From a virus: a stretch of 60,109 bases of DNA. The stretch's first letter is position 1, and each line of letters begins with the position of its first letter. Of this stretch, positions 1 through 8,202 are shown in pieces. The stretch is from positions 1-60,109 of the IMG/VR virus record IMGVR_UViG_3300005842_000013. One strand, written 5' to 3'. A program made the translations under genes and the position numbers. The notes under the pieces are model-generated. The model was given only the letters and a program-made list of their open reading frames with translations. It did not search any database and had not been told where the DNA came from.

Positions 1-556
1 GCGTCTTGCCGTCTTTCTCGACCACCACCGGATTCCACTCTTCATCCAGGGTGATCTGGCGTTCGAGCAGGCCGACCACCTGTTCGGCGTTGTACGCATT
101 GCCTGCCGCTGCGGCGGCGAGGAGCTTGTTCGTGACGATCTCGATGCGCAACCGTCCGGTCAGGCTGTTGATCCGCTCTTCACGTGTCGCGATCTCGGGG
201 TCGTACTTCTTCTTGAGTGAATCTTCCTGCGCCTTGAGGGCCGCTTCGTACTGGCCCTTGGCCTCGAGGTCCTTACGCTTTAGGTCCTCGCGTTCCTTGC
301 GGGCCGTTTCGAGTTCGGCGCGTTCCTCGGCGGACATCGCGGGATTCTCTGCGAGCCACGCCTTCTTCGCCGACTTCAACGCTGCGCCGATCCGACCCTG
401 GATGACCTTTTCGAGGTCCTTCTCGTCCGACGCCCCAGCACCAGCGCCAGCCGCGCCATCACCAGCCGCACCGGTTGCACCAGCGCCAGCCGCGCCACCG
501 TTACCACCCTGCCCGGCTGCGCCACCGTCCCCGGCTCCATCGTAGAGCGGAGCCAT
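1..556 (-). CDS. Scaffold-like head protein, 3' end cut by window edge
   Basis: The 185 visible codons encode a Gly/Ala-rich, low-complexity N-terminus (about residues 7-42). A long charged helical stretch follows, rich in Lys, Glu and Arg, with KRKDLEAKGQYEAAL and REERINSLTGRLR. This layout is typical of phage scaffold proteins, which guide capsid assembly inside the procapsid. The gene follows the portal and minor head genes, where a scaffold gene is expected, and the major capsid gene would lie next, outside the window. The start is ATG at 556. The fold class is inferred from composition and position, not from a catalytic motif. Confidence 0.75.
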   Translation of the reverse strand, partial: MAPLYDGAGDGGAAGQGGNGGAAGAGATGAAGDGAAGAGAGASDEKDLEKVIQGRIGAALKSAKKAWLAENPAMSAEERAELETARKEREDLKRKDLEAKGQYEAALKAQEDSLKKKYDPEIATREERINSLTGRLRIEIVTNKLLAAAAAGNAYNAEQVVGLLERQITLDEEWNPVVVEKDGKT

Positions 557-636
557 GATCAGCCCGAAGAGATGCGATCGGCGCGAGGACCACAACGGCG
601 CGAAAGAATGTCGGTGCATACAGGCTGGCTGGGAAC

Positions 637-873
637 TTAGGACCGCGTACTGTCCTTCACGGTCTTTTGCACGCCATCAGATACACGTTGACGGATCGTG
701 TCGATGTCATTTTGCGTCAAGCCCAGGAATGGACGTTTAACACGACTTCGGCCGGCGCCTAAGACCTGGTGATACAGCGCTTTCTGTTCGTCAGGGACAC
801 GACGGGATTGCTGGATGAGGGTCGGGCCTTTACCGCGCTTAGCACGCGTCGATACCGCCGCCTTCTTAGCCAT
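637..873 (-). CDS. Small basic protein resembling the C-terminal end of gpG-type tail completion proteins
   Basis: A 78-residue protein with a Lys/Arg-rich N-terminus and the segment RPFLGLTQNDIDTIRQRV. In Mu gpG / HK97 gp10-type virion morphogenesis proteins a segment of this kind (RPFLGLs..D...I) ends the domain. The gene two positions upstream (1153-1449) carries the matching front part and lacks this ending, so the two may be halves of a split gene. It overlaps the preceding gene by 8 bases. The function of the separate fragment is inferred. Confidence 0.6.
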   Translation of the reverse strand: MAKKAAVSTRAKRGKGPTLIQQSRRVPDEQKALYHQVLGAGRSRVKRPFLGLTQNDIDTIRQRVSDGVQKTVKDSTRS

Positions 874-1150
874 TCTGTCCAGCCAGAACTACAGCCGGAC
901 CGAACGGTACGGTATCGATGCCGTACTCGGTACCTGTGTAGTCGATCTGCATGGCAGGGTCATCTGGATTACGGGCGGCGTATTCGCGCCACACATCGTA
1001 TCCGCACGCCTTTGGAACATTGGCAGCATATGCGTTCAGACGATCGCGAAATGACTCTGCTTCAGCGGCATCAGCAAACGCTCGGACAGGCCATTGCTGA
1101 TTGTCTGAATACTCGCCAGTTGTCCCGAACACGACGTAGACGGTATCCAT
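866..1150 (-). CDS. Hypothetical protein between two gpG-like fragments
   Basis: A 94-residue protein not recognised from any family. It begins with a beta strand (MDTVYVVFGTTGEY), then a helix typical of small proteins that take a running residue range (FADAAEAESFRDRLNAYA), and ends with Gly/Val-rich sequence. It starts 3 bases after the stop of the gpG-like N-terminal gene and overlaps the C-terminal-like gene by 8 bases, so it sits like an insertion within an ancestral single gene. Confidence 0.6.
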   Translation of the reverse strand: MDTVYVVFGTTGEYSDNQQWPVRAFADAAEAESFRDRLNAYAANVPKACGYDVWREYAARNPDDPAMQIDYTGTEYGIDTVPFGPAVVLAGQNG

Positions 1151-1152
1151 GT

Positions 1153-1449
1153 CTAGCTGTTCCAGCCCAAAGTCACGCTGTTCTCAGTCACGTCCACGAT
1201 CTGCAGATTCCGCAACATCCCACCGCTGACCGTTAGGTTGACCGGATCCGCGCTGCCGAGTTCCTTGGCCTTGCGTTCTGCATATTTCGCGGAGTAGGGA
1301 GCAAATGAGGCGCCTGTCGCATCCTGACCGGATGTCGTGCGGCGGATGATCAGTTCACGCGCCAACAAGCCAATCTCGCGCATCATTTCGCGATTCGAGA
1401 ACTGGAGTTCAGTGAGGGGGGCAAATGAACGCAGCACTGTGACTGGCAT
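1153..1449 (-). CDS. gpG / gp10-like virion morphogenesis protein, N-terminal part
   Basis: A 98-residue protein containing TTSGQDATGASFAPYSAKYA and VNLTVSGGMLRNLQIVDV. These are the signature segments of phage virion morphogenesis (Mu gpG, HK97 gp10-like) proteins, which act at the head-tail joint or tail completion. It stops at VTLGWNS, about 40 residues before the usual domain end. That missing end resembles the separate gene at 637-873. ATG at 1449, 4 bases after the preceding stop, is preferred over an upstream TTG at 1527 that would overlap the previous gene by more than 70 bases. Confidence 0.7.
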   Translation of the reverse strand: MPVTVLRSFAPLTELQFSNREMMREIGLLARELIIRRTTSGQDATGASFAPYSAKYAERKAKELGSADPVNLTVSGGMLRNLQIVDVTENSVTLGWNS

Positions 1450-1453
1450 TCGA

Positions 1454-1681
1454 TTAACCAATAATCCTGGGAGGCCCCTGCGACCGGCGCCTTTCCGCGT
1501 ACGAAATGGCCTCCTGAAGCGCTTCAATTACAGCACGGACGCCATCAGGATCAATCAACATGAACTTGCCCACGGATATGTGTATATGGCCGGACTCCGT
1601 GACCGAAATAGACATCTCGTCATGATCCGACGTGACAACGGTCTTGTAGCTGACCGTCATCGAATTCTCGACCTTTACCAT
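1454..1681 (-). CDS. Hypothetical protein
   Basis: A 75-residue protein with alternating beta-strand-like sequence (MTVSYKTVVTSDHDEMSISV, GHIHISVGKFMLI) followed by a helix (DGVRAVIEALQEAISYAERR). No family recognised. The start ATG overlaps the TGA of the minor head gene by one base (TGATG), so it is translationally coupled and belongs to the head operon. Confidence 0.65.
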   Translation of the reverse strand: MVKVENSMTVSYKTVVTSDHDEMSISVTESGHIHISVGKFMLIDPDGVRAVIEALQEAISYAERRRSQGPPRIIG

Positions 1682-2541
1682 CAGGCTGCCTTCTGCGTGA
1701 CTTGCTGCACGCGCTTCAATTGATCCGCGATCTCTGGGACACGTTCATCAGTATCGTGCAGGTCGGTCAATTCGCTGAACTTCGAGATGGCGATGAGAGA
1801 ATGGCGACACGCGTACCCGCCCGCAGTCAGAAAGACGTTCGGTAATTGGCCGTTGTCCATCTTGTCTATTTCAGCACGATTGTAGACCTTTCCGACGTGC
1901 TGTTTACAGAATGGCCGGAGACGCGCGTCGACGGGTCCAGCATACAAATACAGGTTCTCCGGATCATCGCCGGCTTTCATCGCTTCTACCTGCCGGCCGA
2001 AAACAGACGTCCCTGTGTCGTACAGGGTGGCGGCCTCCGCCATGTCCTTATCGAGCGCATCGGCGAGATCCTCGATGATGTCGATCGGCTTTCGCTGGCT
2101 GTAGAGTCCTTGCAGCACTGACCGCCACACAGCAATCCCGATCTCATCGCCCTTGGCTAGCACGTCCATACGGGCCAGCTCCTTCAACGCCTCGATGCGC
2201 GTCAGGTCACTGCTGGTGAAGGCCGACACTTGCTGCGCCACCCGCAGATGCGCCATCGCCTCCGTCATGCGCTCCAAGGCGCCCACCGTGGCTGTGTCCG
2301 CGAGATCGTCATAGCCGGCATCTGTCAGCACGCCTCGGATCTGCTTGCGCAGCTTGATGCCTCTGGCGGCCAAGGCAATGGCCGTGCGTGAGCCACCCTG
2401 GACGTCGGTCACCAACCGTAGCAGTTGCCGTTCAAGGTCACGCTGGACGCGGGACAGTTCCTTCGCGAAGGAGGCCGAGAGGCTATCTGCGGTCTTGGCC
2501 ACTTGATTGGCTGCGGCGAGGAGACGCGGGACGTCAGGCAT
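1681..2541 (-). CDS. Minor head protein (SPP1 gp7 / Mu gpF-like)
   Basis: A 286-residue protein. The C-terminal block has YAGPVDARLRPFCKQHVGK (about 203-221), then an Asn-Gly-Gln segment, then GGYACRH (about 243-249). This matches the end of the phage head morphogenesis domain, in which RPFC and GGYxCRH recur. The N-terminal two thirds are helical. In SPP1 the relative gp7 binds the portal and enters the capsid in few copies. It lies downstream of the portal and overlaps the HExxH gene by 8 bases. Confidence 0.82.
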   Translation of the reverse strand: MPDVPRLLAAANQVAKTADSLSASFAKELSRVQRDLERQLLRLVTDVQGGSRTAIALAARGIKLRKQIRGVLTDAGYDDLADTATVGALERMTEAMAHLRVAQQVSAFTSSDLTRIEALKELARMDVLAKGDEIGIAVWRSVLQGLYSQRKPIDIIEDLADALDKDMAEAATLYDTGTSVFGRQVEAMKAGDDPENLYLYAGPVDARLRPFCKQHVGKVYNRAEIDKMDNGQLPNVFLTAGGYACRHSLIAISKFSELTDLHDTDERVPEIADQLKRVQQVTQKAA

Positions 2542-2995
2542 CCTGGATTAGCCCCCGCTTGTAGCCCTGCACGGCGATCTGTCGCGCCATCTGGCCGAGC
2601 CCATAACAGAAGCGCTCTTCACCTACTGAGGCCGAGACCAGCCGGCCACGCTTCTGTTTGGAGTCGAAGGGATCGAATCCGACACGTTGCGACCAGTTCA
2701 GCGCCGCATGCGTGCATTCGTGCGTGATGACTTCCGTGCCCAGATTGCGCACCGTCAACAGGATCTCGCCCATGTCTGGCTGGAGACGCTGTCGGCCGCT
2801 CTCGTCAATCCTGATGCGCAGCCAGTTGGAGCACATCGCTCGGCCATAGTGCCCAAGCGTGCGCGCCACCGGGCCGGACTTGAGATAATGACGCAATGTC
2901 CGTTCCGACTGGAACACACGCACGCGGTAGAACAACCCAGATCCGGCCTCCGGGTAGATCCTAAAGCACGCGAGCTGACCGCGTGGCTGCGTCAT
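2534..2995 (-). CDS. Putative HExxH zinc metallopeptidase-like protein in head module
   Basis: A 153-residue protein with a classic zinc-binding motif, HECTH at residues 92-96, in a hydrophobic helix context (EVITHECTHAALNW). A later helix, GEERFCYGLGQMARQI, could supply a third acidic ligand. The protein is small and has no signal peptide, so it would act in the cytoplasm or within the assembling head. It overlaps the preceding gene as ATGA. Zinc peptidase activity is inferred from the motif only; the family is not the usual U35/S14 prohead protease. Confidence 0.6.
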   Translation of the reverse strand: MTQPRGQLACFRIYPEAGSGLFYRVRVFQSERTLRHYLKSGPVARTLGHYGRAMCSNWLRIRIDESGRQRLQPDMGEILLTVRNLGTEVITHECTHAALNWSQRVGFDPFDSKQKRGRLVSASVGEERFCYGLGQMARQIAVQGYKRGLIQDA

Positions 2996-3255
2996 GCGCT
3001 CACCTTCGTCAACCGATCACGCAATGACGGGTCCGCCATCATCATCGCGGCAGCCACCATGGCTGCGGTGCGGTCAGCCGCGACCAGAACGTGCTGGTGC
3101 TCATCGGCCGGCGTGGGCAAACTAGAATCTCTAGGCAGCCACTGCTCTCCCGGCCACAGTAGCGCGACATGCCGACCTATGCGAGGATCGATCGCGATAC
3201 GACACACAATGCCATGGATGACCACATGCGAAGGACGGATGTCGATCGTGTGCAT
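2992..3255 (-). CDS. Hypothetical protein
   Basis: An 87-residue protein not recognised. It has two beta-strand-like segments (HVVIHGIVCRIAI, HVALLWPGEQW) and an Ala/Met-rich C-terminal helix (DRTAAMVAAAMMMAD). ATG at 3255 overlaps the stop of the methyltransferase gene as TGATG; a GTG at 3276 is possible but would enlarge the overlap. It sits in the head operon between methyltransferase and HExxH genes. Confidence 0.65.
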   Translation of the reverse strand: MHTIDIRPSHVVIHGIVCRIAIDPRIGRHVALLWPGEQWLPRDSSLPTPADEHQHVLVAADRTAAMVAAAMMMADPSLRDRLTKVSA

Positions 3256-3878
3256 CAGCCCACCTTCGTCAACCACCGACTCGTAAAGTAGAACGGCGAC
3301 ATCGGCACCAAAGGCCGCACCGGCGAGAACTCCGACTCGCGCTCATTCGGGGCATACCCCTGTGCGCGGAGCACGCAGCGATCATCCATCAGCCGTGAGG
3401 CGAGGCCCGCATCGTCGTAGACGCGATAGTGCTCGGTCTGCGTCATGGCCGAGGGTGTGTAGGGCACATCGAAGTAGACTAGCCCGCCCACCTTCAGCCC
3501 AGAGATGGCCTGATGCAAGGCTTCGTAATCCTTGAGAGCGCCTCTCGGATCGCCATACCAGCCCAGCCCGAAGTGCTCGATACTGCCGATAGCCACGATG
3601 GCGTCGAACGTGTTCTCCGGCCACACGATTTCGCTCGCATCCGTCGCGATGAACGTATTCCCCTGGAACTCGCCACAATCGCGCGCATCCACGCCGGTGA
3701 TGTGGACATTCGGACGCGCTTCCTTCAGCCACTTCGCCCAGTCGGATTCACAGCAGCCCAATTCGAGCACGCGCGCCCCATCGGGGATGTCGAAGTGCCA
3801 CTGTTCTAGCGCGCGGGTGAACAGCACGATCCCGGGATCACCGTGGGGATATTTCCAGACTTCGTGGAGTTCGCTCAT
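3255..3878 (-). CDS. Class I SAM-dependent methyltransferase
   Basis: A 207-residue protein with the Rossmann motif I ARVLELGCCESDWAKWL (about 34-50), a second-strand acidic residue (ITGVDARD), motif VWPENTFDAIVAIGSIEHF and a later GGLVYFDVPY strand. This is the standard core of small-molecule or glycan methyltransferases, and no DNA-methylase NPPY motif is present. ATG at 3878 is chosen because it overlaps the stop of the upstream small membrane-protein gene as ATGA. The substrate is unknown; the location among head genes may mean virion or host-glycan modification. Confidence 0.75.
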   Translation of the reverse strand: MSELHEVWKYPHGDPGIVLFTRALEQWHFDIPDGARVLELGCCESDWAKWLKEARPNVHITGVDARDCGEFQGNTFIATDASEIVWPENTFDAIVAIGSIEHFGLGWYGDPRGALKDYEALHQAISGLKVGGLVYFDVPYTPSAMTQTEHYRVYDDAGLASRLMDDRCVLRAQGYAPNERESEFSPVRPLVPMSPFYFTSRWLTKVG

Positions 3879-4000
3879 TGCGATAGCGCGGCCAACACAA
3901 CCCACGCAACTAGGACGACAAGAGCAAACAGCCCGATCACGCCCGCCACACGCATGGGCGCTCGTTCATGCATGTAGGGCTGGTTCGAGTTCATCCACAT
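3875..4000 (-). CDS. Very small membrane protein
   Basis: A 41-residue open frame with a short polar N-terminus (MWMNSNQPYMHERAPMRV) and one strongly hydrophobic helix (residues about 18-39, GVIGLFALVVLVAWVVLAAL). Its stop overlaps the methyltransferase start as ATGA, which supports both. Alternative starts exist at the Met residues 3, 10 and 16. Function unknown; it could be a membrane anchor or regulator. Confidence 0.55.
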   Translation of the reverse strand: MWMNSNQPYMHERAPMRVAGVIGLFALVVLVAWVVLAALSQ

Positions 4001-4037
4001 ACGCCATGCACCACGATAAATCGCGGGATCTCGCTGC

Positions 4038-4280
4038 TCATGCCACTCCTGTTTTCACAAAGAATGGATCGCCCTCATCACACCATGAGGCGCATCCGCC
4101 ATCGAACGCGCGAATGACTGGCATCCACAGCTTGCCGTCTTCCAATAACACGCGATCGTCAGCTACCTGCATCATCTCGCCCGTGCGCTCGTTCTGGATG
4201 AGCGTCCCGATCGGCGCGAGGACGTCCAGTGAGATGTATCTCGCGTTCGGGTGGAGCTTCGTCAGATTGCGCGCAGTCAT
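4038..4280 (-). CDS. Hypothetical protein
   Basis: An 80-residue protein with a beta-rich core (RYISLDVLAPIGTLIQNERT, MMQVADDRVLLEDGKLWMPV) and a C-terminal region with two Cys and several acidic residues. Not recognised. It starts inside an ATGA overlap with the preceding gene at 4277-4280. Confidence 0.65.
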   Translation of the reverse strand: MTARNLTKLHPNARYISLDVLAPIGTLIQNERTGEMMQVADDRVLLEDGKLWMPVIRAFDGGCASWCDEGDPFFVKTGVA

Positions 4281-4483
4281 GCGTCCGCCTTGGCCTTCAC
4301 AAACTCACCGCACCAATCATCCTCAGACATCGCTGGTCGTTCAGCCGATGGTAAGCCGGCATTGTCCCTAATCAGGACTGGTGGAAAACGGTGACACCTC
4401 CAATACCCCATACCATCTCGCCTCCCATAGACGCAGGCGCCGCAACGCGCTTCGGTAATGACTTCGTCAAAGGTTGACCCCAT
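4277..4483 (-). CDS. Small Cys-rich (zinc-ribbon-like) protein
   Basis: A 68-residue protein with CGACVYGRR, WRCHRFPP and a late DDWCGEF, giving a C-x2-C plus C...C arrangement that could bind one zinc ion or cluster. Such proteins recur in phage operons without known role. ATG at 4483 overlaps the portal gene stop (TAATG). Confidence 0.65.
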   Translation of the reverse strand: MGSTFDEVITEARCGACVYGRRDGMGYWRCHRFPPVLIRDNAGLPSAERPAMSEDDWCGEFVKAKADA

Positions 4484-6174
4484 TAGGCCGCCTTCTGCCC
4501 AGCCACCGGAGCCGCTGCCGGCGGGATACCCTCTTCCTGCTGCGCCGCCGCCTGTGCGCCAGCCTTGGGCGTCTTGGCAAAGGCGGTGGTCAACTGCTGC
4601 AACCGTGCCGCGCGTTCCTGTTGTGGATCGGGCAGGGCCATCAGTTCCTTGGTGATCGCGCTCAATTGCGTATCATCCAGATTCGGCAGGAACTTCGACA
4701 GCAGGCTCAGCGCGAGTTCAAACAGGAACGTCTTGGACTGCCCCAACGGTAAGGCCAGTGCGGCCTGGGCCTGCTCGAGCATGTCGGCGAAGGGCGTCAC
4801 ATCGAACGTGCGGGTATAGACGATGGACGGTTCGGCGTTATCCCGTTCGCGTTCCCAGTTCGCCTCGCCATACATGGCCCGGAACCACAGCTCCATGATC
4901 TGATACTCAGCGCGTTCCAGCTTGTCCGCGTATGCCGCTAGGAGTTGGTTCATGTCCTCGCGCTTCAGTTTCATCGAGCCTTCGGATTCCGCATCGCGCG
5001 TATCGGATTCCCACGGAACCCCGGCTAGCCGGAAGATGGTCCGCAGGAGCCGCGCGATCTCGGTCTGATAGCTGGTGACGTTCCCCTGATCGGGGCTGAC
5101 GTAGCTGATGGCCGAGCCCGAGAACAGCACATTGGCCGTGCCCACCACCGCGCCCAGCAGTTCCTTGGCCTTCTCGACATCCATCGCCTGATCGCCCGTG
5201 CCTAACGGGACATTCAGGATGGAAAACGCCTGCTTGCGGAACAACTCCCGCAGTTCGCTGGTCAGGTTGTAGTGATCGATGAATAGCTGCGGGTCGAACA
5301 GCACCGACTTGCCGATCACCCGAATCAACGCGCGCTTGTTCGCGTACAGCATGACGACGGGCAACTTGCCCATGCCATGGAGCCCGGTACTGACGCCCTT
5401 CTGCCGCAGCTTGCCGGAGGGTGTCTTCGACTCATCGATCACCGTCCAGTCCGTCTCGGTGAGGTACCGTACTCGCTGGGTCTGCCCAGACTCGCCGCTC
5501 GTGCGCAGATCCGTGCGTCCCACGTATTCGATCAGCTTGACCTGCGTCAGGCAGCCGGTGTCCGTGGTGATCCAGTCCGGCATATCGAGCGGGGTGTAGG
5601 TGCGCAGATACGGCTGATTCAGTAGGACATCCGCTTGGGTTCGCGGAGCCGTCTCCATCTGCGGCTTATCGAGCACGATCGGCGTATGCCCGAAGACCAT
5701 CGCAATCGTCGCCGCATCATGCAGGTAGTCGGTCAGCGCCAGCCCGTCCCCGTCCACGTTCTCGCACCAGTCGAGCCACGCATGTTCACCCCCGCCCTTG
5801 ACCTTGCGCACGGGGGGCTGACGGAACAACGCGGCGACCTTCTGGTCCACAATCGTCGAGGCCACGTTCTCGTAGCGGGCGATGCGACGACGTTCGCGCA
5901 GCTTGGCCGTGGGCCGTGTGGGATTTGGATTCGCGGTATAGCCAGTGATCTTCGGGGTGGTCGGGTTGTCTGGGTTCGGTCCGTAGAGAGCGATCGAGTG
6001 ATCTTCCCACTCGCGCGGATGCGGGATGAGATACCCGCCATCGAGGAAGCCACCCGAGCCTTCGTACACGTGGGCGAGCGCCCGCCAGACCGGTGCCCAG
6101 ATGGAATACAACGGATGTGTCGGACCTAGGGTGGCCTGGTCCCCGGCGGCCACAGTGATCGGTAGATCAGCCAC
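4483..6174 (-). CDS. Portal protein (DUF4055-like)
   Basis: A 563-residue protein. The N-terminus has GGYLIPHPREW and then RIARYENVASTIVDQKVAALF, matching phage portal proteins of the DUF4055 type. Further on come a VGTANVLFSGSAISYVSPD stretch and the helical ESEGSMKLKREDMNQLLAAY region seen near the portal stem. The portal ring is the DNA gateway and binds the terminase. The C-terminus is Ala/Gln/Pro-rich. The start is GTG at 6174, overlapping the previous gene by 8 bases. Position after the large terminase fits the usual order. Confidence 0.88.
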   Translation of the reverse strand: MADLPITVAAGDQATLGPTHPLYSIWAPVWRALAHVYEGSGGFLDGGYLIPHPREWEDHSIALYGPNPDNPTTPKITGYTANPNPTRPTAKLRERRRIARYENVASTIVDQKVAALFRQPPVRKVKGGGEHAWLDWCENVDGDGLALTDYLHDAATIAMVFGHTPIVLDKPQMETAPRTQADVLLNQPYLRTYTPLDMPDWITTDTGCLTQVKLIEYVGRTDLRTSGESGQTQRVRYLTETDWTVIDESKTPSGKLRQKGVSTGLHGMGKLPVVMLYANKRALIRVIGKSVLFDPQLFIDHYNLTSELRELFRKQAFSILNVPLGTGDQAMDVEKAKELLGAVVGTANVLFSGSAISYVSPDQGNVTSYQTEIARLLRTIFRLAGVPWESDTRDAESEGSMKLKREDMNQLLAAYADKLERAEYQIMELWFRAMYGEANWERERDNAEPSIVYTRTFDVTPFADMLEQAQAALALPLGQSKTFLFELALSLLSKFLPNLDDTQLSAITKELMALPDPQQERAARLQQLTTAFAKTPKAGAQAAAQQEEGIPPAAAPVAGQKAA

Positions 6175-6385
6175 GCATGCGTAACTCTGCTTTCAGCGTA
6201 GACGCATGCCCCGGAATGGACGTTAAACGCGCCGCAAGATGGAGACGCAAGGCTTCGCGAATCACGTCGCTCAGCGTCATCTCATCGCGTTCTGCCACCT
6301 GGGAGAGCTGCTCCCACTCTCGATAGTGCATGCGTACGCCGACGAAGCAGGCGCGATAGCCGTCGCGGTAGCCGTCTCGACTCAT
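6167..6385 (-). CDS. Ribbon-helix-helix-like DNA-binding protein
   Basis: A 72-residue protein with a short strand, then two helices (REWEQLSQVAERDE, TLSDVIREALRLHLAARL), the arrangement of CopG/Arc-type ribbon-helix-helix repressors. A perfect AAAGGAGG ribosome site lies 8 bases before ATG 6385. It is placed between terminase and portal genes, so it may regulate late gene expression. DNA binding is inferred from the pattern. Confidence 0.65.
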   Translation of the reverse strand: MSRDGYRDGYRACFVGVRMHYREWEQLSQVAERDEMTLSDVIREALRLHLAARLTSIPGHASTLKAELRMRG

Positions 6386-6463
6386 GACTCACGCCTCCTT
6401 TAAACGCTAGCTCTGCACTCCACGTGAAACGTATCGCCGTATTCCACCGAATTACATAGCTTC
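6386..6463 (-). promoter_or_regulatory. Intergenic leader upstream of RHH and portal genes
   Basis: This 78-base gap contains, on the minus strand, ATACGGCGATACG (two ATACG direct copies 8 bases apart) followed by the strong ribosome site of the RHH gene. A TATGTAAT sequence just upstream could be a -10 element. Direct repeats of this kind are used by ribbon-helix-helix repressors, so autoregulation is possible. No good -35 was seen. Confidence 0.3.
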
Positions 6464-6910
6464 CTAAAGCAGCCCGCGCTGGCCCTTATCAGAACTACAC
6501 TCGTGGCAGAACCTATAGATGCGCCGACTCCACATCGCAACGGCATCTTCTTTGGTCCATTGAGCCGGCACGCAATTCCACATTGATACGTGGCCGCACT
6601 CGTGAGTTTCGACTATAAGCTGGGCTGGGTAGCTCTTGCCTTTACCTACTCGTATGCTTAGGGGCGGCCCAGGAATGGGAGGGTCCTCGTCTGACCATAC
6701 AGCCTGAAGCACGGGAGTCAGAATGCCATTCGCTTCCTGCTGCTGTTCCTGACGCTCTTGCTGGTCGCCCATCTCCTTGAGAGACTGAGCCATCCGCTCC
6801 ATTGAGTGGCGATAGCACTCTCCGTCTTCAGCGCACCGCACCGGATCTGGACAATCCTCGCCAGTCTTCGGACACGGCGGGTAGATGGGCTGAAACTTCA
6901 TGTCCGTCAT
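6464..6910 (-). CDS. Cys-rich hypothetical protein downstream of large terminase
   Basis: A 148-residue protein with an N-terminal Cys cluster (CPKTGEDCPDPVRCAEDGEC), a Gln/Glu-rich coil (about 44-60) and a C-terminal ECGHVSMWNC...AVAMWSRR...CHEC segment. The last part loosely resembles restriction-alleviation (Lar-like) zinc proteins, in which a Cys/His pair precedes an aromatic-Arg-Arg ending; this is weak. ATG at 6910 overlaps the terminase stop as ATGA; longer upstream frames only shadow the terminase. Confidence 0.6.
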   Translation of the reverse strand: MTDMKFQPIYPPCPKTGEDCPDPVRCAEDGECYRHSMERMAQSLKEMGDQQERQEQQQEANGILTPVLQAVWSDEDPPIPGPPLSIRVGKGKSYPAQLIVETHECGHVSMWNCVPAQWTKEDAVAMWSRRIYRFCHECSSDKGQRGLL

Positions 6911-8202
6911 AAGAGATGCTCCATCCACACCGCCCCTGTTGAGACGCGTGGCTTCTGAACCGGCCATTCCTGATGGACCCAGTACCCACCAGCGTCTGAT
7001 ATATGGGTCAGCATGGCGTTCGTGGTTTTGTCGAGATCGCCGTTGTCTTTGAAGATGACCTGCTCGAGATCGGCAATGAGATGCACGCACGTCGGATCCA
7101 CGACCAGATGGCGCTTGCCGTCCATCGTTTCGCAGCGCGCATTGACCGCTGCCACCCGATCACGGACATGCGGGGCCGCATGTGGAATGCACCACGTCGC
7201 GCCCGGGAAGAGCTCGCGCAGGATGGCATGGTCGCTGGGACCGGTCGTCTTGGCAGATTTGCCGGACGGGTCGCCGTAGACGCGTATCTGGCCCGTCCAG
7301 TTCGCCTCCCGCAGTTTCTGCTTCACCGCCACCGCTGCCGCGCGTGTCGCTTCACCGCCGGCATGGGAGACCCACACTTCCCGCCAGAAGCGCGTCTCGC
7401 CGCCTGCGGATTGGCCGATCGTCGCCGTGGCAGGGTTGATGTTGAAGTCGAAGCTGACGGCTACAGGGAGCCCGCTGGTGAGCTGGACGGGGCGTACGTC
7501 GAGTTGTCGGGAGAACGCATAGTAGGCGCGGCCTGAGATTGCCTCGAAGCTTGCCTCCCACTCCTGCCGGAACGTCCGCGGGTCGGTGGTCTGTCGTGCC
7601 TCCTCGATTTCCGCAGGGTCCAGGGTCGGATTGTCGATGCTCCGGAATTGCCATGCTGCCCAGTTCGCCCACTTCGGATCTGGACTCTGTCCTCGCTGGA
7701 ACAGATCGTAGAAGTGATTGAAGCTCTTGGGCGTGCCGATGAACAGGGCGGGCGCCTTCCAGTCCGCGAGTGCCGGCCGGATCGCCTCGGTCCACGTCTG
7801 CGGCTTCATGTCGGCATACTCGTCCAGCACCACATACCTCAGCGCACGGCCGCGTAACGAATCGGGATCCTCCGCCCCGTGGAGGCGAATCTCCTGCCCA
7901 CCCCGCAATCTCACAAACAACTCGGATTCGTTCGGCTTCCCCGCGAGCCACGACGGGTCGATCGCGGCCTTCAGGTCCTCCCAGAAGATGTCCTTGGCGG
8001 ACTTCAGGGTCGGCGCGATGTACCAGTAGCGCCCCGCACCCATCTTCAGCGCCCGGGCGACGATGCCGGTGCGGGCCTTGTGGGTCTTCCCCCAGCGACG
8101 CCCAGCCACCAGCACACGGAACCGTGCCGGCGATTGATAGACCTGCGCCTGCCCCGAATGCAGCGCGAGCCGAACAGGCGGCTCACTGGTCGTCGCCGTC
8201 AC
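6907..8202 (-). CDS. terL: Terminase large subunit
   Basis: A 431-residue packaging motor. The ATPase half shows Walker A GRRWGKT (34-40), Walker B VVLDEYAD (124-131) and coupling motif IGTP (about 155-158). The nuclease half begins at SFDFNINPATATIG (Asp about 252), and VYGDPSGK supplies a later acidic residue. It cuts concatemers and drives DNA into the head through the portal. The start is GTG at 8202, overlapping the small subunit gene by 20 bases. Length is normal for the family. Confidence 0.93.
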   Translation of the reverse strand: MTATTSEPPVRLALHSGQAQVYQSPARFRVLVAGRRWGKTHKARTGIVARALKMGAGRYWYIAPTLKSAKDIFWEDLKAAIDPSWLAGKPNESELFVRLRGGQEIRLHGAEDPDSLRGRALRYVVLDEYADMKPQTWTEAIRPALADWKAPALFIGTPKSFNHFYDLFQRGQSPDPKWANWAAWQFRSIDNPTLDPAEIEEARQTTDPRTFRQEWEASFEAISGRAYYAFSRQLDVRPVQLTSGLPVAVSFDFNINPATATIGQSAGGETRFWREVWVSHAGGEATRAAAVAVKQKLREANWTGQIRVYGDPSGKSAKTTGPSDHAILRELFPGATWCIPHAAPHVRDRVAAVNARCETMDGKRHLVVDPTCVHLIADLEQVIFKDNGDLDKTTNAMLTHISDAGGYWVHQEWPVQKPRVSTGAVWMEHLL

